Assembly (NCBI GenBank): GCA_028692875.1
Contig: JAQUWL010000016.1
Coordinates: 1 to 53,371, forward strand
DNA from: Sulfurospirillaceae bacterium
GTDB lineage: Bacteria; Campylobacterota; Campylobacteria; Campylobacterales; Sulfurospirillaceae
DNA: 53,371 nt
Direction: 5' to 3'
Positions 45,613-53,371 of this stretch are shown in pieces. The notes beneath the pieces are model-generated. The model did not search any database, was not told where the DNA came from, and was given only the letters and a program-made list of their open reading frames with translations. The stretch's first letter is position 1, and each line of letters begins with the position of its first letter. The position numbers and the translations under genes are program-made.

Positions 45613-46539
45613 TTGGAGATACCCCATATTCCAGTGCTTTTAGAGCAAGTAAAGCATACTTTTTCTGATATTGGTGACGGCTACATTGTGGACTGTACGC
45701 TAGGATATGGCGGTCATAGTGAAGCACTACTAACTCAAAATCCACATGTTAGGCTTATCTGTTGCGATCAAGATGCTGAAGCGATAGCCTTTAGTCAAAA
45801 AAGATTGGCAAATTTTAAAGACAGAGTCCTCTTTGAACATGCTAGATTTTCTACTGTGGTTAAAAAGTATGCCCACTTTCCAATAAGAGGTGTTTTGGCG
45901 GATATTGGGGTATCCTCTTTGCAGTTGGACAAAAAAGATAGAGGTTTCGCTTTTGACTCAGACGTGTTGGATATGCGTATGAATCCGCAAAATCCTCTAA
46001 GTGCCTACGAGGTTGTAAATAACTACTCTAAAAACGAGCTTGAGGAGATACTAAGGGAGTATGGAGAGGTAAGTGGTTTTCAAAAAATAGCCCAATCAAT
46101 CTGCGACGAAAGAGCGATAAAACCTATAAAAAGTGCCAAAGAGTTGTGCCAAATAATAGAAAAAGCGGGCTTTAAGAGAACGGCGAAAATTCATCCTGCG
46201 ACACTTGTTTTTCAGGCAATAAGAATTGAGGTCAATAATGAACTTGGCGAGCTTGACACTTTGCTTGAGAGCATATACCGATCAAATATCAACGATTGTA
46301 CGGTGGCAATCATAACCTTTCATTCGCTAGAAGATAGGATAGTTAAGAGAACTTTTAAGGATTGGGCACAACCTTGTGTTTGTCCTCCACATGTGATGCG
46401 TTGTGTGTGTGGAAAAAACCACTCTCTGGGAAAAGTTTTAACCAAAAAGCCAATCGAAGCCAAAGATGATGAGATTAGAGCAAATCCTAGAAGCAGAAGT
46501 GCTAAAATGCGTGTTTTCAAGCTAGAGAGGGACGTATGA
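45613..46539 (+). CDS. rsmH: 16S rRNA m4C1402 methyltransferase
   Basis: RsmH (MraW) N4-methylates C1402 of 16S rRNA. The 308-residue protein has the family opening HIPVLLEQV, the SAM motif VDCTLGYGGHSEALL, GVLADIGVSSLQLD, GFAFDSDVLDMRM and the C-terminal FHSLEDRIVK and NPRSRSAKMRV blocks. I start it at TTG 45613, with AGGA nine bases upstream, which gives the typical N-terminus; the longer frame adds 13 residues with no similarity. It overlaps the FtsL-like gene by four bases, as mraW-ftsL do in many bacteria. Confidence 0.95.
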   Translation: MEIPHIPVLLEQVKHTFSDIGDGYIVDCTLGYGGHSEALLTQNPHVRLICCDQDAEAIAFSQKRLANFKDRVLFEHARFSTVVKKYAHFPIRGVLADIGVSSLQLDKKDRGFAFDSDVLDMRMNPQNPLSAYEVVNNYSKNELEEILREYGEVSGFQKIAQSICDERAIKPIKSAKELCQIIEKAGFKRTAKIHPATLVFQAIRIEVNNELGELDTLLESIYRSNINDCTVAIITFHSLEDRIVKRTFKDWAQPCVCPPHVMRCVCGKNHSLGKVLTKKPIEAKDDEIRANPRSRSAKMRVFKLERDV

Positions 46540-46820
46540 GCGGAAAAGACGAACTTTTAGAAGATTATGATAGTGAAAATACAAAAGAGGTCAATCTTGA
46601 TTTCAAATTTTTAGTAGCTGTTTATATGTTTATCTTTGTGGGATTATTGGTGTTATTGCCAAAAGTGTATATTAAAAATCAAATTTATTATATTAGCCGA
46701 GATATTAGTAAGCTTTATGGCGAGTATTCAATGCTTAAAGAGGAAAATAGGCATCTAAAGCAAAATGTTGAGTCGATGCGATTTAAAAATCAAATACTAG
46801 ATACTATTTTTATAGAGTAG
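46536..46820 (+). CDS. FtsL-like divisome protein
   Basis: The 94-residue protein is a bitopic membrane protein: an acidic cytoplasmic head, one TM helix (about residues 25-43) and a periplasmic coiled coil (YISRDISKLYGEYSMLKEENRHLKQ). Size, topology and position straight after rsmH match FtsL, which joins FtsB and FtsQ to activate septal peptidoglycan synthesis. Sequence alone is too diverged for certainty. Confidence 0.72.
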   Translation: MSGKDELLEDYDSENTKEVNLDFKFLVAVYMFIFVGLLVLLPKVYIKNQIYYISRDISKLYGEYSMLKEENRHLKQNVESMRFKNQILDTIFIE

Positions 46821-46841
46821 TTTTAATCAAGAAGGATTTTT

Positions 46842-49800
46842 TTGATACATAGTTTTATAAAATTTTCGGTAGAAAAGTCCGTACTTAACCACATATTTCT
46901 TATTTTTTTAGTTGTTTTGGGTGTATTTTCTTATCAAAGTATCCCAAAGGAGATATTTCCCCCTTCAAATCTTGATGCTATTGCCGTCACTGGCGGATAT
47001 GAGGGCACTAGCCCCGATGTTTTGGATAAGATGGCGGTAAAGCCTATAGAGGAAGATATCTCCAATTTGAACGACATCGACAGAATTGAAAGTAAGTTGT
47101 CAAATGGTGCTTTTGGCATCACAATATATCTAAAAGAGGGCTCGGACGTGGGAGAGTCACTTGAAGATATAAAAGATATTGTTTCTTCCAAAAAGAAAGA
47201 TTTTCCAGCAGATATGAATGAGCCTGTATCTAAAATTCTTAAAACTTCTTATCCCCTTGTTGCCATAGCCCTAGCTTCTGGAGAGTCGATGGAGGAGATG
47301 CTACATGTAGCCGACAATCTCAAAAGTGAGATTTCAAAAATCCAAAATCTGAGTGACATAAAAATCAATGGCGATGCGGACAAAGAACTTGTTATCAAAA
47401 TAGACGAAAAAAAATTAGCAGCATTGGATATTAGTCCTCAAGATGCCTTCAATGCAATATCTTCTTTGAGTACTGTTTTTCCAATAGGAATAATAAAGGA
47501 GAGGGGCAGACATCTTTTTGTTAGCACTTTGGGTGGAGAGGATGTTTTGGATAAGATTCAAAATAGTCGTCTTTTGGTTGGGGATAAAAAGATATTTTTT
47601 AAAGATATCGCAAAAGCAGAATTTACGCTATCTGATGTTTTTGAGGTTTCCCACTTTAATGGCAGACCAAATATATCCATCACTATCAATAAGTCTAAAG
47701 AGGGCAATGCAATCGCACTTGTAAAAGAGATAAAAAAAGTTTTAAATGCCTATAAGGAACAGTATACGGGTTATGATTTTGAAGTTTATAGCGATACTTC
47801 GGTATGGATACGCAATCGTCTAAATACCGTAATATCCAATATTGCACTAGGGCTTATATTGGTTTATTTGTCTATTTTTTTGTTCATCAATGGCAGGGTG
47901 GCTTTTATCGTCGGAATAGGCATTCCGGTAAGTTTTATCATAGGTTTGATCGCAAGTGAGCTGATGGGCTATAGCCTAAATATGCTCTCCTTGCTAGGTG
48001 CGCTTATTGCTCTGGGTATGCTTGTAGATGAGGCTATCGTGGTGTCGGAAAATATTTATCGGCATATCGAAAATGGCAAAGATGCTAAAACTGCCGCCAT
48101 TGATGGTGCTTATGAGATGTTTCCAGCTGTATTAACAGCTACGGCGACGACTATATTTGCTTTTTTACCTATGTTGATTATGAGTGGAGAGATGGGTGTT
48201 TTTATGCGTATTTTGCCAATCATAATATCCATACTGCTTGTCTCATCGCTTTTTGAGGCTTTTTTCTTTCTTCCTCTACATGCAAAGGATTTTTTAAAGA
48301 CAGAGATTAAGAGAAAAAAACTTCATTCGTGGCTTGAAGATTGGGGTAGGATTTATAGAAAAATATTGTCATTTTTATTGGCGTATAAAAAGAGTTTTAT
48401 GGCTCTGTTTTTGATTTTTGTTATATTTGGAACGGTAATGCTATTTAAAAGAAGCAATTTTCAGCTTTTTCCTGATTTTGACAATACTCAAATCTTTATC
48501 ACTGGAAAAGTCAATATAAATAACTCTGTTCAAGAGACGCAGGAGATTATTTCTAGGGTTGAGAAGATTTTGTTGGAAAATCTTTCAAAAGATGAGGTAT
48601 CTTCTATCACTTCAACCTCTGGATTTATGCTTGATGCGAAGTTTCAGCCACATATTGCCGAAAACAATTTTCATATTTTTATCAATCTTTACGAAGCGTT
48701 GCCTGTCAATTTTTTGGATAAATATATAAATCCTTATCTCTCGCCAGAGCATGATGATGAAAACGCTAGAAGAGGGCGTAGTGCAAATGCGATTTTGGTT
48801 GATGTTAAAAGATTGACGCAGGAGATTAGCCAAAGTAAGGATTTTGAAGAGTTTAGAGCTCTTGTTCCTGGTGCGGGGCTTGTTAAAAATGATATCGAGA
48901 TAGCATTAAGCTCAAAAGACGAACAACTTGTTCAGGAGTCTGTTGATATGCTTTCTAAAAAACTTAAAGAGATGAATGGCGTTTATAATGTAAGCAATGA
49001 CCTTTTAGAAGGCGAGAAAGAGCTCAAAATTCGCATTAACGCCTACGGTCAATCTTTGGGCTTTAGTGAAAAAAGTGTTGCCTCGTTTTTGCGTCCATAC
49101 TTTTTTAAGGCTGAGGCTGCGAAAATGTATTATGAAAATGAGCTTATTCGTGTTAAAACACAAGAGAAGATGAAAGATACTTTTGAAGCACTTGACTCTT
49201 TTTATCTTTTTGTTCCAAGCCAAAACAAAAGGGTCTCATTGCGTGAAATTGCTGATTTTGAGGTTAAAAATGGATATGCAAATATCTACAAATATAATGG
49301 CAAAAGGACAAGTACAGTTTTTGGTTCTTTGACAAAATCCACTCTTACGTCTGCCAAATTTTTAAAATTGATTGAGCCAGAGTTGGAGAAAGTGCGACAA
49401 AAAGGGGTCGAGGTTGATATAAAAGGGGAGCAAAAAGAGAATAAAAAAATTCAAGCAGAGATGGCAAAAGCAGCGGTTATAGCTATTTTTCTTATCTTTT
49501 TAGCACTGGTTTGGATGTTTGATTCTATTTTCTTGTCTTTGGTGGTTTTAAGTGTTATACCTTTGTCTCTACTTGGGGTTTTGGTGGGACACGAGATTAT
49601 GGGACTAAATCTGACTATGCCCGGAGTATTGGGCATAGTTGGCTTGTGTGGAGTTGTTGTAAATGATGGAATTATTATGATTAAGTTTTTAAAGGATGCC
49701 AAAACAATAGAAGAGGTTTTGGATTTGGCGATGCTTCGTTTAAGACCTATAATGCTAACTTCCGTAACTACAATTTTGGGACTATCTTCGTTGATATTTT

Positions 49801-49940
49801 TTGCCTCTGGACAATCTGTTATATTACAGCCGATGGCAGTCTCTTTGGGGTATGGTTTGGTATGGGCAACACTACTCAATCTTTTTTATGTTCCTGTTTT
49901 GTATGTTTTACTTAAAAAAAGGCAGTTAAATGCAAAATGA
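46842..49940 (+). CDS. RND-family efflux permease
   Basis: The 1032-residue protein is a full RND transporter (AcrB/MexB type) with 12 TM helices and two large periplasmic loops. Recognisable parts are the GMLVDEAIVVSENIYRHIENG helix-4 motif with its proton-relay Asp (near residue 398), and the second-half GVVVNDGIIMIKFLKDA. It starts with TTG and has AAGGA upstream. No membrane-fusion or TolC-type gene lies beside it, unlike most such pumps; substrates are unknown. It overlaps rmuC by 11 bases. One TACATGTA copy reads Leu-His-Val. Confidence 0.93.
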   Translation: MIHSFIKFSVEKSVLNHIFLIFLVVLGVFSYQSIPKEIFPPSNLDAIAVTGGYEGTSPDVLDKMAVKPIEEDISNLNDIDRIESKLSNGAFGITIYLKEGSDVGESLEDIKDIVSSKKKDFPADMNEPVSKILKTSYPLVAIALASGESMEEMLHVADNLKSEISKIQNLSDIKINGDADKELVIKIDEKKLAALDISPQDAFNAISSLSTVFPIGIIKERGRHLFVSTLGGEDVLDKIQNSRLLVGDKKIFFKDIAKAEFTLSDVFEVSHFNGRPNISITINKSKEGNAIALVKEIKKVLNAYKEQYTGYDFEVYSDTSVWIRNRLNTVISNIALGLILVYLSIFLFINGRVAFIVGIGIPVSFIIGLIASELMGYSLNMLSLLGALIALGMLVDEAIVVSENIYRHIENGKDAKTAAIDGAYEMFPAVLTATATTIFAFLPMLIMSGEMGVFMRILPIIISILLVSSLFEAFFFLPLHAKDFLKTEIKRKKLHSWLEDWGRIYRKILSFLLAYKKSFMALFLIFVIFGTVMLFKRSNFQLFPDFDNTQIFITGKVNINNSVQETQEIISRVEKILLENLSKDEVSSITSTSGFMLDAKFQPHIAENNFHIFINLYEALPVNFLDKYINPYLSPEHDDENARRGRSANAILVDVKRLTQEISQSKDFEEFRALVPGAGLVKNDIEIALSSKDEQLVQESVDMLSKKLKEMNGVYNVSNDLLEGEKELKIRINAYGQSLGFSEKSVASFLRPYFFKAEAAKMYYENELIRVKTQEKMKDTFEALDSFYLFVPSQNKRVSLREIADFEVKNGYANIYKYNGKRTSTVFGSLTKSTLTSAKFLKLIEPELEKVRQKGVEVDIKGEQKENKKIQAEMAKAAVIAIFLIFLALVWMFDSIFLSLVVLSVIPLSLLGVLVGHEIMGLNLTMPGVLGIVGLCGVVVNDGIIMIKFLKDAKTIEEVLDLAMLRLRPIMLTSVTTILGLSSLIFFASGQSVILQPMAVSLGYGLVWATLLNLFYVPVLYVLLKKRQLNAK

Positions 49941-51135
49941 TATGATGATATTTGGTGTAGCTTTAGTTGTTTTGGTTCTTACATGTAGCGTTGTTTTGTT
50001 TGTTAAAATCTCATCTTTGGATATGAGAGCTTTGTTTGATAAGCATAAGGATTTTATATATGAAAAAATGGTTGACAATGCCAAAAGTGCTGGCGAGCAG
50101 ATAGAAAAAAATGCAGAACTTTTTCTAAAAATATCAACTTCACAAGAAAGGATGAAGGAAGAGTTGCAAAAGCTTTTGTTTCAAATGAACAAAGATATAC
50201 TCCAAAGCGTGACAGTGTCGCTTAAAGAGCAAAAAGAGCAATCCAGTAAAGACTTTGAAAAACTCTCAAAAGAGGTAGATATAAGACTTCAGGTTATTAA
50301 CGAAAAAGTTGAAAAAAGGCTTGAAAAAGGGTTTGAAAATATTGATAAAACCTTTAAAGATATCATAGTAGGAATCGCCAAAATCGGTGAAGCACAAAAG
50401 AAAATAGAGAGTCTTAGTAGTGAAGTAACCTCACTTCAAAGTGTACTAACGGATAAAAAATCCAGAGGTATATTTGGTGAGGTTCAGCTAAGTGGCATTT
50501 TGAAGTCTATTTTTGGCGAGCGTCACGACATGTACGAGCTTCAATACTCGTTTAAAACAGGCGTTATCGCTGATGCTATCATCAAAGCTCCATCGCCACT
50601 AGGGATTATTTCGGTGGATTCTAAGTTTCCGCTTGAAAATTATACTCGGATGATTGAGGATAAAAAATTTACATCGGATTTTAAGCAAAATATCAAAAAA
50701 CATGTAAACGATATTGCGTCTAAATATATCATTAACGGTGTTACTGCGGATATGGCGATACTATTTTTACCAGCTGAGGCTATCTTTGCAGAGATTAACG
50801 CATATCATGAAGATTTGATAGATTATGCACGTCAATGCAAAGTTTGGATAGCCTCTCCAACAACCTTTATGGCATTATTAACAACAGTTACGGCTATCGT
50901 GCGAGATATTAAAACACAAGAACAAGCCAAGAAAATCCAAGAAGAGTTGCTTAAGCTCTCTGTTAATTTTAAGCGTTACAAAGAGCGTTGGGACAGCCTA
51001 TCTAAGCATATAGATACGGTAAATAAAGATGTTAAAGAGATAACTGCCACGACCCACAAAATCTCTAGCGAGTTTGAGCGAATAGAAAAGGTTGAGTTTA
51101 AAGATGAAGAGGTTTTATTGCCTCCTAGCGTTTAA
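49930..51135 (+). CDS. rmuC: DNA recombination protein RmuC
   Basis: The 401-residue RmuC-family protein has an N-terminal membrane anchor (residues 4-26), a long coiled coil (about 35-165) and a nuclease-like core with SRGIFGEVQLSGIL, IISVDSKFPLENY (PD-(D/E)XK-type Asp...Lys) and VWIASPTTFMALL. RmuC limits inversions at short repeats and has been linked to defence against foreign DNA. A TACATGTA copy lies in the anchor, read as Thr-Cys. It overlaps the RND gene by 11 bases. Confidence 0.93.
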   Translation: MQNDMMIFGVALVVLVLTCSVVLFVKISSLDMRALFDKHKDFIYEKMVDNAKSAGEQIEKNAELFLKISTSQERMKEELQKLLFQMNKDILQSVTVSLKEQKEQSSKDFEKLSKEVDIRLQVINEKVEKRLEKGFENIDKTFKDIIVGIAKIGEAQKKIESLSSEVTSLQSVLTDKKSRGIFGEVQLSGILKSIFGERHDMYELQYSFKTGVIADAIIKAPSPLGIISVDSKFPLENYTRMIEDKKFTSDFKQNIKKHVNDIASKYIINGVTADMAILFLPAEAIFAEINAYHEDLIDYARQCKVWIASPTTFMALLTTVTAIVRDIKTQEQAKKIQEELLKLSVNFKRYKERWDSLSKHIDTVNKDVKEITATTHKISSEFERIEKVEFKDEEVLLPPSV

Positions 51136-51140
51136 ACTCT

Positions 51141-53114
51141 TTAGTCTATCGTTTTAAACAATTCTGGTCGGTACTCAAAGTGCATTGTGTCATAGTGGTA
51201 CCACCGCCCGCCCCAGATAAATCCGTGTCGCTCAAAAATATCTACAATAACCTTAGGAATAGCATTGGAAAAGCGATATTGCTTATCCCACTTCCAATAT
51301 GCTGAGTGCTGGGTGTTTAGGTCAATAGCGATACCGTATGAGTGAGCACTTAGGCGTTTTGTTCCAGCGATATTGCGATAGGCAAATGTTCCATTTATGT
51401 TTTTGACGTATTTTAGGTATTCGGTTGGAAGTTTATCAAGCTCGTTTGAGACTTTTTGAAGTTGTTTTGCGGCGTTTTCTTTTCCGTTAAAATAGATTTT
51501 TGCCCCTTCGTTTTTTGGAAGCCATATCACTTGTGCTAAGTTTTTTCTAACCTCATCCTCGGTTTCGCCATAGAGTTTTTTAAAAAACGCCTCGTTTCTA
51601 AAGCGACCAGGGTCTTCGTCTGTTTTTGGCTCCACAATCTCAGCAAAAGCTGGATATGACTGTGAAATCTGATCTTCAATATCTGCATTTTCAAGTTTTT
51701 GTTCAAATGTTTTTGTTTGTCCGTCATCGTAAGCAAGAGATGAGCCATCAGCAAAATAGACACTATTATCTTTTATATTTTTAATGCTCGGATATTTGTC
51801 TTTAAAGCGAGTCTCAATGCTATTTTTAGATGGCTCTACAACAATTCCTTCAACTCTGCTGATAAGCAAAGCTTCATTTGGAACATCGGGCTGATTTTCT
51901 CCTACATGTAGGTCTGAAACTATGGCTTTGCCGATGATTTTTCGACCCTCTTTGCCATCATTTAATGTTTTCACACCCCATGTGTTATGGACAACCATGG
52001 CTTTATTGTCGAATTCTCCAGCGTATAGCATGATGTGACCGCTAAGATACAATAGGCTTACAAACGGTATAGCATTTTTAACTATCATTGCCTCTTTTTC
52101 CTCGTTAGATAAGTTTTTTAAGGAGATATATTTTCCAAAATTTTTCTGTGCGCCAGAGTTTCTAGGTATCCATACGCCAAAAGGGGTAAAATAATCCCTT
52201 GTCATAGCAGAACAATCCCTATTTCCTAGATATCCGCCCCAGCCATAATTTTCTCCAAGCAATGAGCTTACAACAGCTTTGACGTTTTGTTTTTCAAAAT
52301 CAATAGGAAACTTTTTTGCATCTTTTTTTGATACTTTTATTGTAACTTTTGCGGGTTCGTTTTTGGCATCAGTGTGATACATGTAAGCACTATATGTTTC
52401 GTTATTTTCCTCTGTCGTCGGTAGTAAAGTTCCAATTTTTGAGTATGTTAAAAATCTATTGTTATCGCTATATAGTGGAGTGTTGTCTGTTATTATGACT
52501 ATTTTTGGCTGTAGCAATAAAGCGACTCTACTTGAAGCATCTAGCTGTACAAATGTATCTACATGTAGCCATCCCATAGAAAATGAGCTTTTTATAAATG
52601 CCCACGCACCGTCTTTTGAGTAGTGTGAAAGTATAATAGGCTCATTTATATTTATGCGTGAATTTTGCAGATAATCAAATGGAAAACCCTCTCCTGGAAG
52701 AGTTGTTTTTTTAAAAAACGGTTTGTCTGTTGGAAGATTTCGCATCTGAGCATTTTGTACCATAATCGCATGTTCATTTAAAGAGCCGTAAGCATCAAAA
52801 TTTGTATTTTCAATAACCTTTTCAATCGTCTCATCTGGTATTGGCAACATTGTTTCGCCATAGTATCGCTTTTTAATGCCAAATGTTTTATGTGACCACC
52901 TAGCATCTTCTTTTGATGTTTCAATATTTGTTAAAAACCAAGGCTTGTAGTAGCGATAGATAAAATCCTTTTGTGCCACCTCTCTTTGCGTGATAGTGTG
53001 TTCTAAAAAATTAACATTTTGTGGGTATGTCAATAGCGGTTCTGGGTGTTTAGGCAGACATCCGCTCAAAAAAAAGGCTACATGTAAGATGAGTATAATA
53101 TTTCGATATGACAT
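51141..53114 (-). CDS. Lipoprotein fusing NlpC/P60 and M15 peptidoglycan peptidases
   Basis: The 657-residue protein has a lipoprotein signal (FFLSGC, Cys 19), SH3-like modules (about residues 125-235), an NlpC/P60 endopeptidase domain with catalytic Cys 301 (NRDCSAMTRDYF), His 360 (LSGHIMLYAGE) and NTW near 377, and then a C-terminal M15 carboxypeptidase domain (about 490-657) with zinc motif SAHSYGIAIDLN and HYDTMHFEYRPEL. One chain could thus cut both peptide stems or cross-links and terminal residues of peptidoglycan. Four TACATGTA copies fall in the gene (51903, 52378, 52560, 53079), the highest number in any gene of the window. Confidence 0.9.
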   Translation of the reverse strand: MSYRNIILILHVAFFLSGCLPKHPEPLLTYPQNVNFLEHTITQREVAQKDFIYRYYKPWFLTNIETSKEDARWSHKTFGIKKRYYGETMLPIPDETIEKVIENTNFDAYGSLNEHAIMVQNAQMRNLPTDKPFFKKTTLPGEGFPFDYLQNSRININEPIILSHYSKDGAWAFIKSSFSMGWLHVDTFVQLDASSRVALLLQPKIVIITDNTPLYSDNNRFLTYSKIGTLLPTTEENNETYSAYMYHTDAKNEPAKVTIKVSKKDAKKFPIDFEKQNVKAVVSSLLGENYGWGGYLGNRDCSAMTRDYFTPFGVWIPRNSGAQKNFGKYISLKNLSNEEKEAMIVKNAIPFVSLLYLSGHIMLYAGEFDNKAMVVHNTWGVKTLNDGKEGRKIIGKAIVSDLHVGENQPDVPNEALLISRVEGIVVEPSKNSIETRFKDKYPSIKNIKDNSVYFADGSSLAYDDGQTKTFEQKLENADIEDQISQSYPAFAEIVEPKTDEDPGRFRNEAFFKKLYGETEDEVRKNLAQVIWLPKNEGAKIYFNGKENAAKQLQKVSNELDKLPTEYLKYVKNINGTFAYRNIAGTKRLSAHSYGIAIDLNTQHSAYWKWDKQYRFSNAIPKVIVDIFERHGFIWGGRWYHYDTMHFEYRPELFKTID

Positions 53115-53191
53115 ATTTTTTCCGGTTTGTTTTCTAAATGCTATAATAGCGAAAAACCGACCTTTATTGGTGTGTGATTATTGAAGGAAAT

Positions 53192-53371
53192 ATGTTGAAA
53201 TATTTTGAAAAAGTTCTTGATTTGCTAAAAGAAAACAACCTCTTTTTGACTGGAGGCGGAGGTGTTGGCAAGAGTTATCTCGCTCAAAATATAGTCTCAC
53301 ATTTGAAAAAAGAGGGCAGGCAAGTTGTGGTGCTAGGAAGCACAGGAGTTAGTGCTGTAAATGTGGGAGGG
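53192..53371 (+). CDS. PIF1/RecD-like helicase, N-terminal part
   Basis: The gene runs off the right edge after 60 codons. The visible part has Walker A FLTGGGGVGKSYLAQNI and the motif Ia stretch VVVLGSTGVSAVNVGG, which match PIF1-type superfamily 1B DNA helicases. The ATG has GAAGGA upstream. Its full domain content cannot be seen. Confidence 0.78.
   Translation, partial: MLKYFEKVLDLLKENNLFLTGGGGVGKSYLAQNIVSHLKKEGRQVVVLGSTGVSAVNVGG

Overview
The window is AT-rich, densely coded bacterial chromosome. It most resembles Campylobacterota (Epsilonproteobacteria), perhaps the Sulfurimonas-like free-living branch. Grounds for this are the order rpmH-rnpA-yidD-yidC-jag-mnmE, a ppiD-like gene directly upstream of ftsA-ftsZ, bioA next to a small class II aldolase-like gene and then rsmH-ftsL-like-RND permease, short Campylobacter-type -10 boxes (TAAAAT), many GTG/TTG starts, and a possible HspR-type operator at clpB. 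The genus call is inference from gene order and recalled protein similarity; no database was searched. I see no tRNA, rRNA, CRISPR array, prophage or insertion sequence.

Layout. 0-4.9 kb (minus strand): ctpA-purC-purS-purQ-BatD/SH3 protein-plsC. 5.1-7.7 kb: clpB with a strong sigma70 promoter overlapped by a HAIR-like inverted repeat. 7.8-9.2 kb: a small secreted protein, a Cys-rich protein and an RraA-family protein. 9.35-13.9 kb: a tight operon for glutamate mutase (glmS, glmE), its ASKHA-type partner (glmL) and an AMP-forming ligase. 13.98-18.6 kb: the rpmH-to-mnmE operon, where rnpA and mnmE both lack an ATG/GTG/TTG start. 18.7-20.9 kb: purL. 21.0-24.1 kb: a class II aldolase fused to an LsrK-like FGGY kinase, plus a cupin. 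24.1-26.2 kb: a PBP5-type carboxypeptidase and a DsbB/DsbA pair. 26.5-28.0 kb: purH. 28.1-30.0 kb: a DUF2249-like / 12-TM membrane protein / DUF59 cassette. 30.1-32.0 kb: a STAS-like protein and a chemoreceptor with a periplasmic CxxCH haem motif. 32.0-35.6 kb: an accessory-looking stretch with a frameshifted ABC-F gene, a PIN-toxin remnant and a DUF234 ATPase. 35.8-39.6 kb: membrane proteins and lipoproteins including a TraT homologue, an M48 protease and prmC. 39.6-43.6 kb (minus): ppiD-like-ftsA-ftsZ. 43.7-49.9 kb: bioA, a degenerate class II aldolase, rsmH, an FtsL-like protein and an RND permease. 49.9-53.4 kb: rmuC, an NlpC/P60-M15 fusion lipoprotein and the start of a PIF1-like helicase.

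The strongest signal not explained by any gene is an iterated palindrome, YTACATGTAR. Exact TACATGTA occurs 29 times by manual count, against about two expected from base composition. It lies in several reading frames inside genes, in pairs or at the apex of 3' hairpins, and next to a start codon. It behaves like HIP1 or a DNA uptake sequence rather than an ordinary operator. The most interesting gene systems are the glutamate mutase-ligase operon and the kinase-aldolase fusion with its cupin.

Five purine genes (purQ, purS, purC, purL, purH) lie here in three separate transcription units, covering FGAR amidation (PurLQS), SAICAR synthesis and the last two steps to IMP. Cell envelope and division are served by ftsA, ftsZ, the FtsL-like protein, rsmH, the carboxypeptidases and yidC/yidD.
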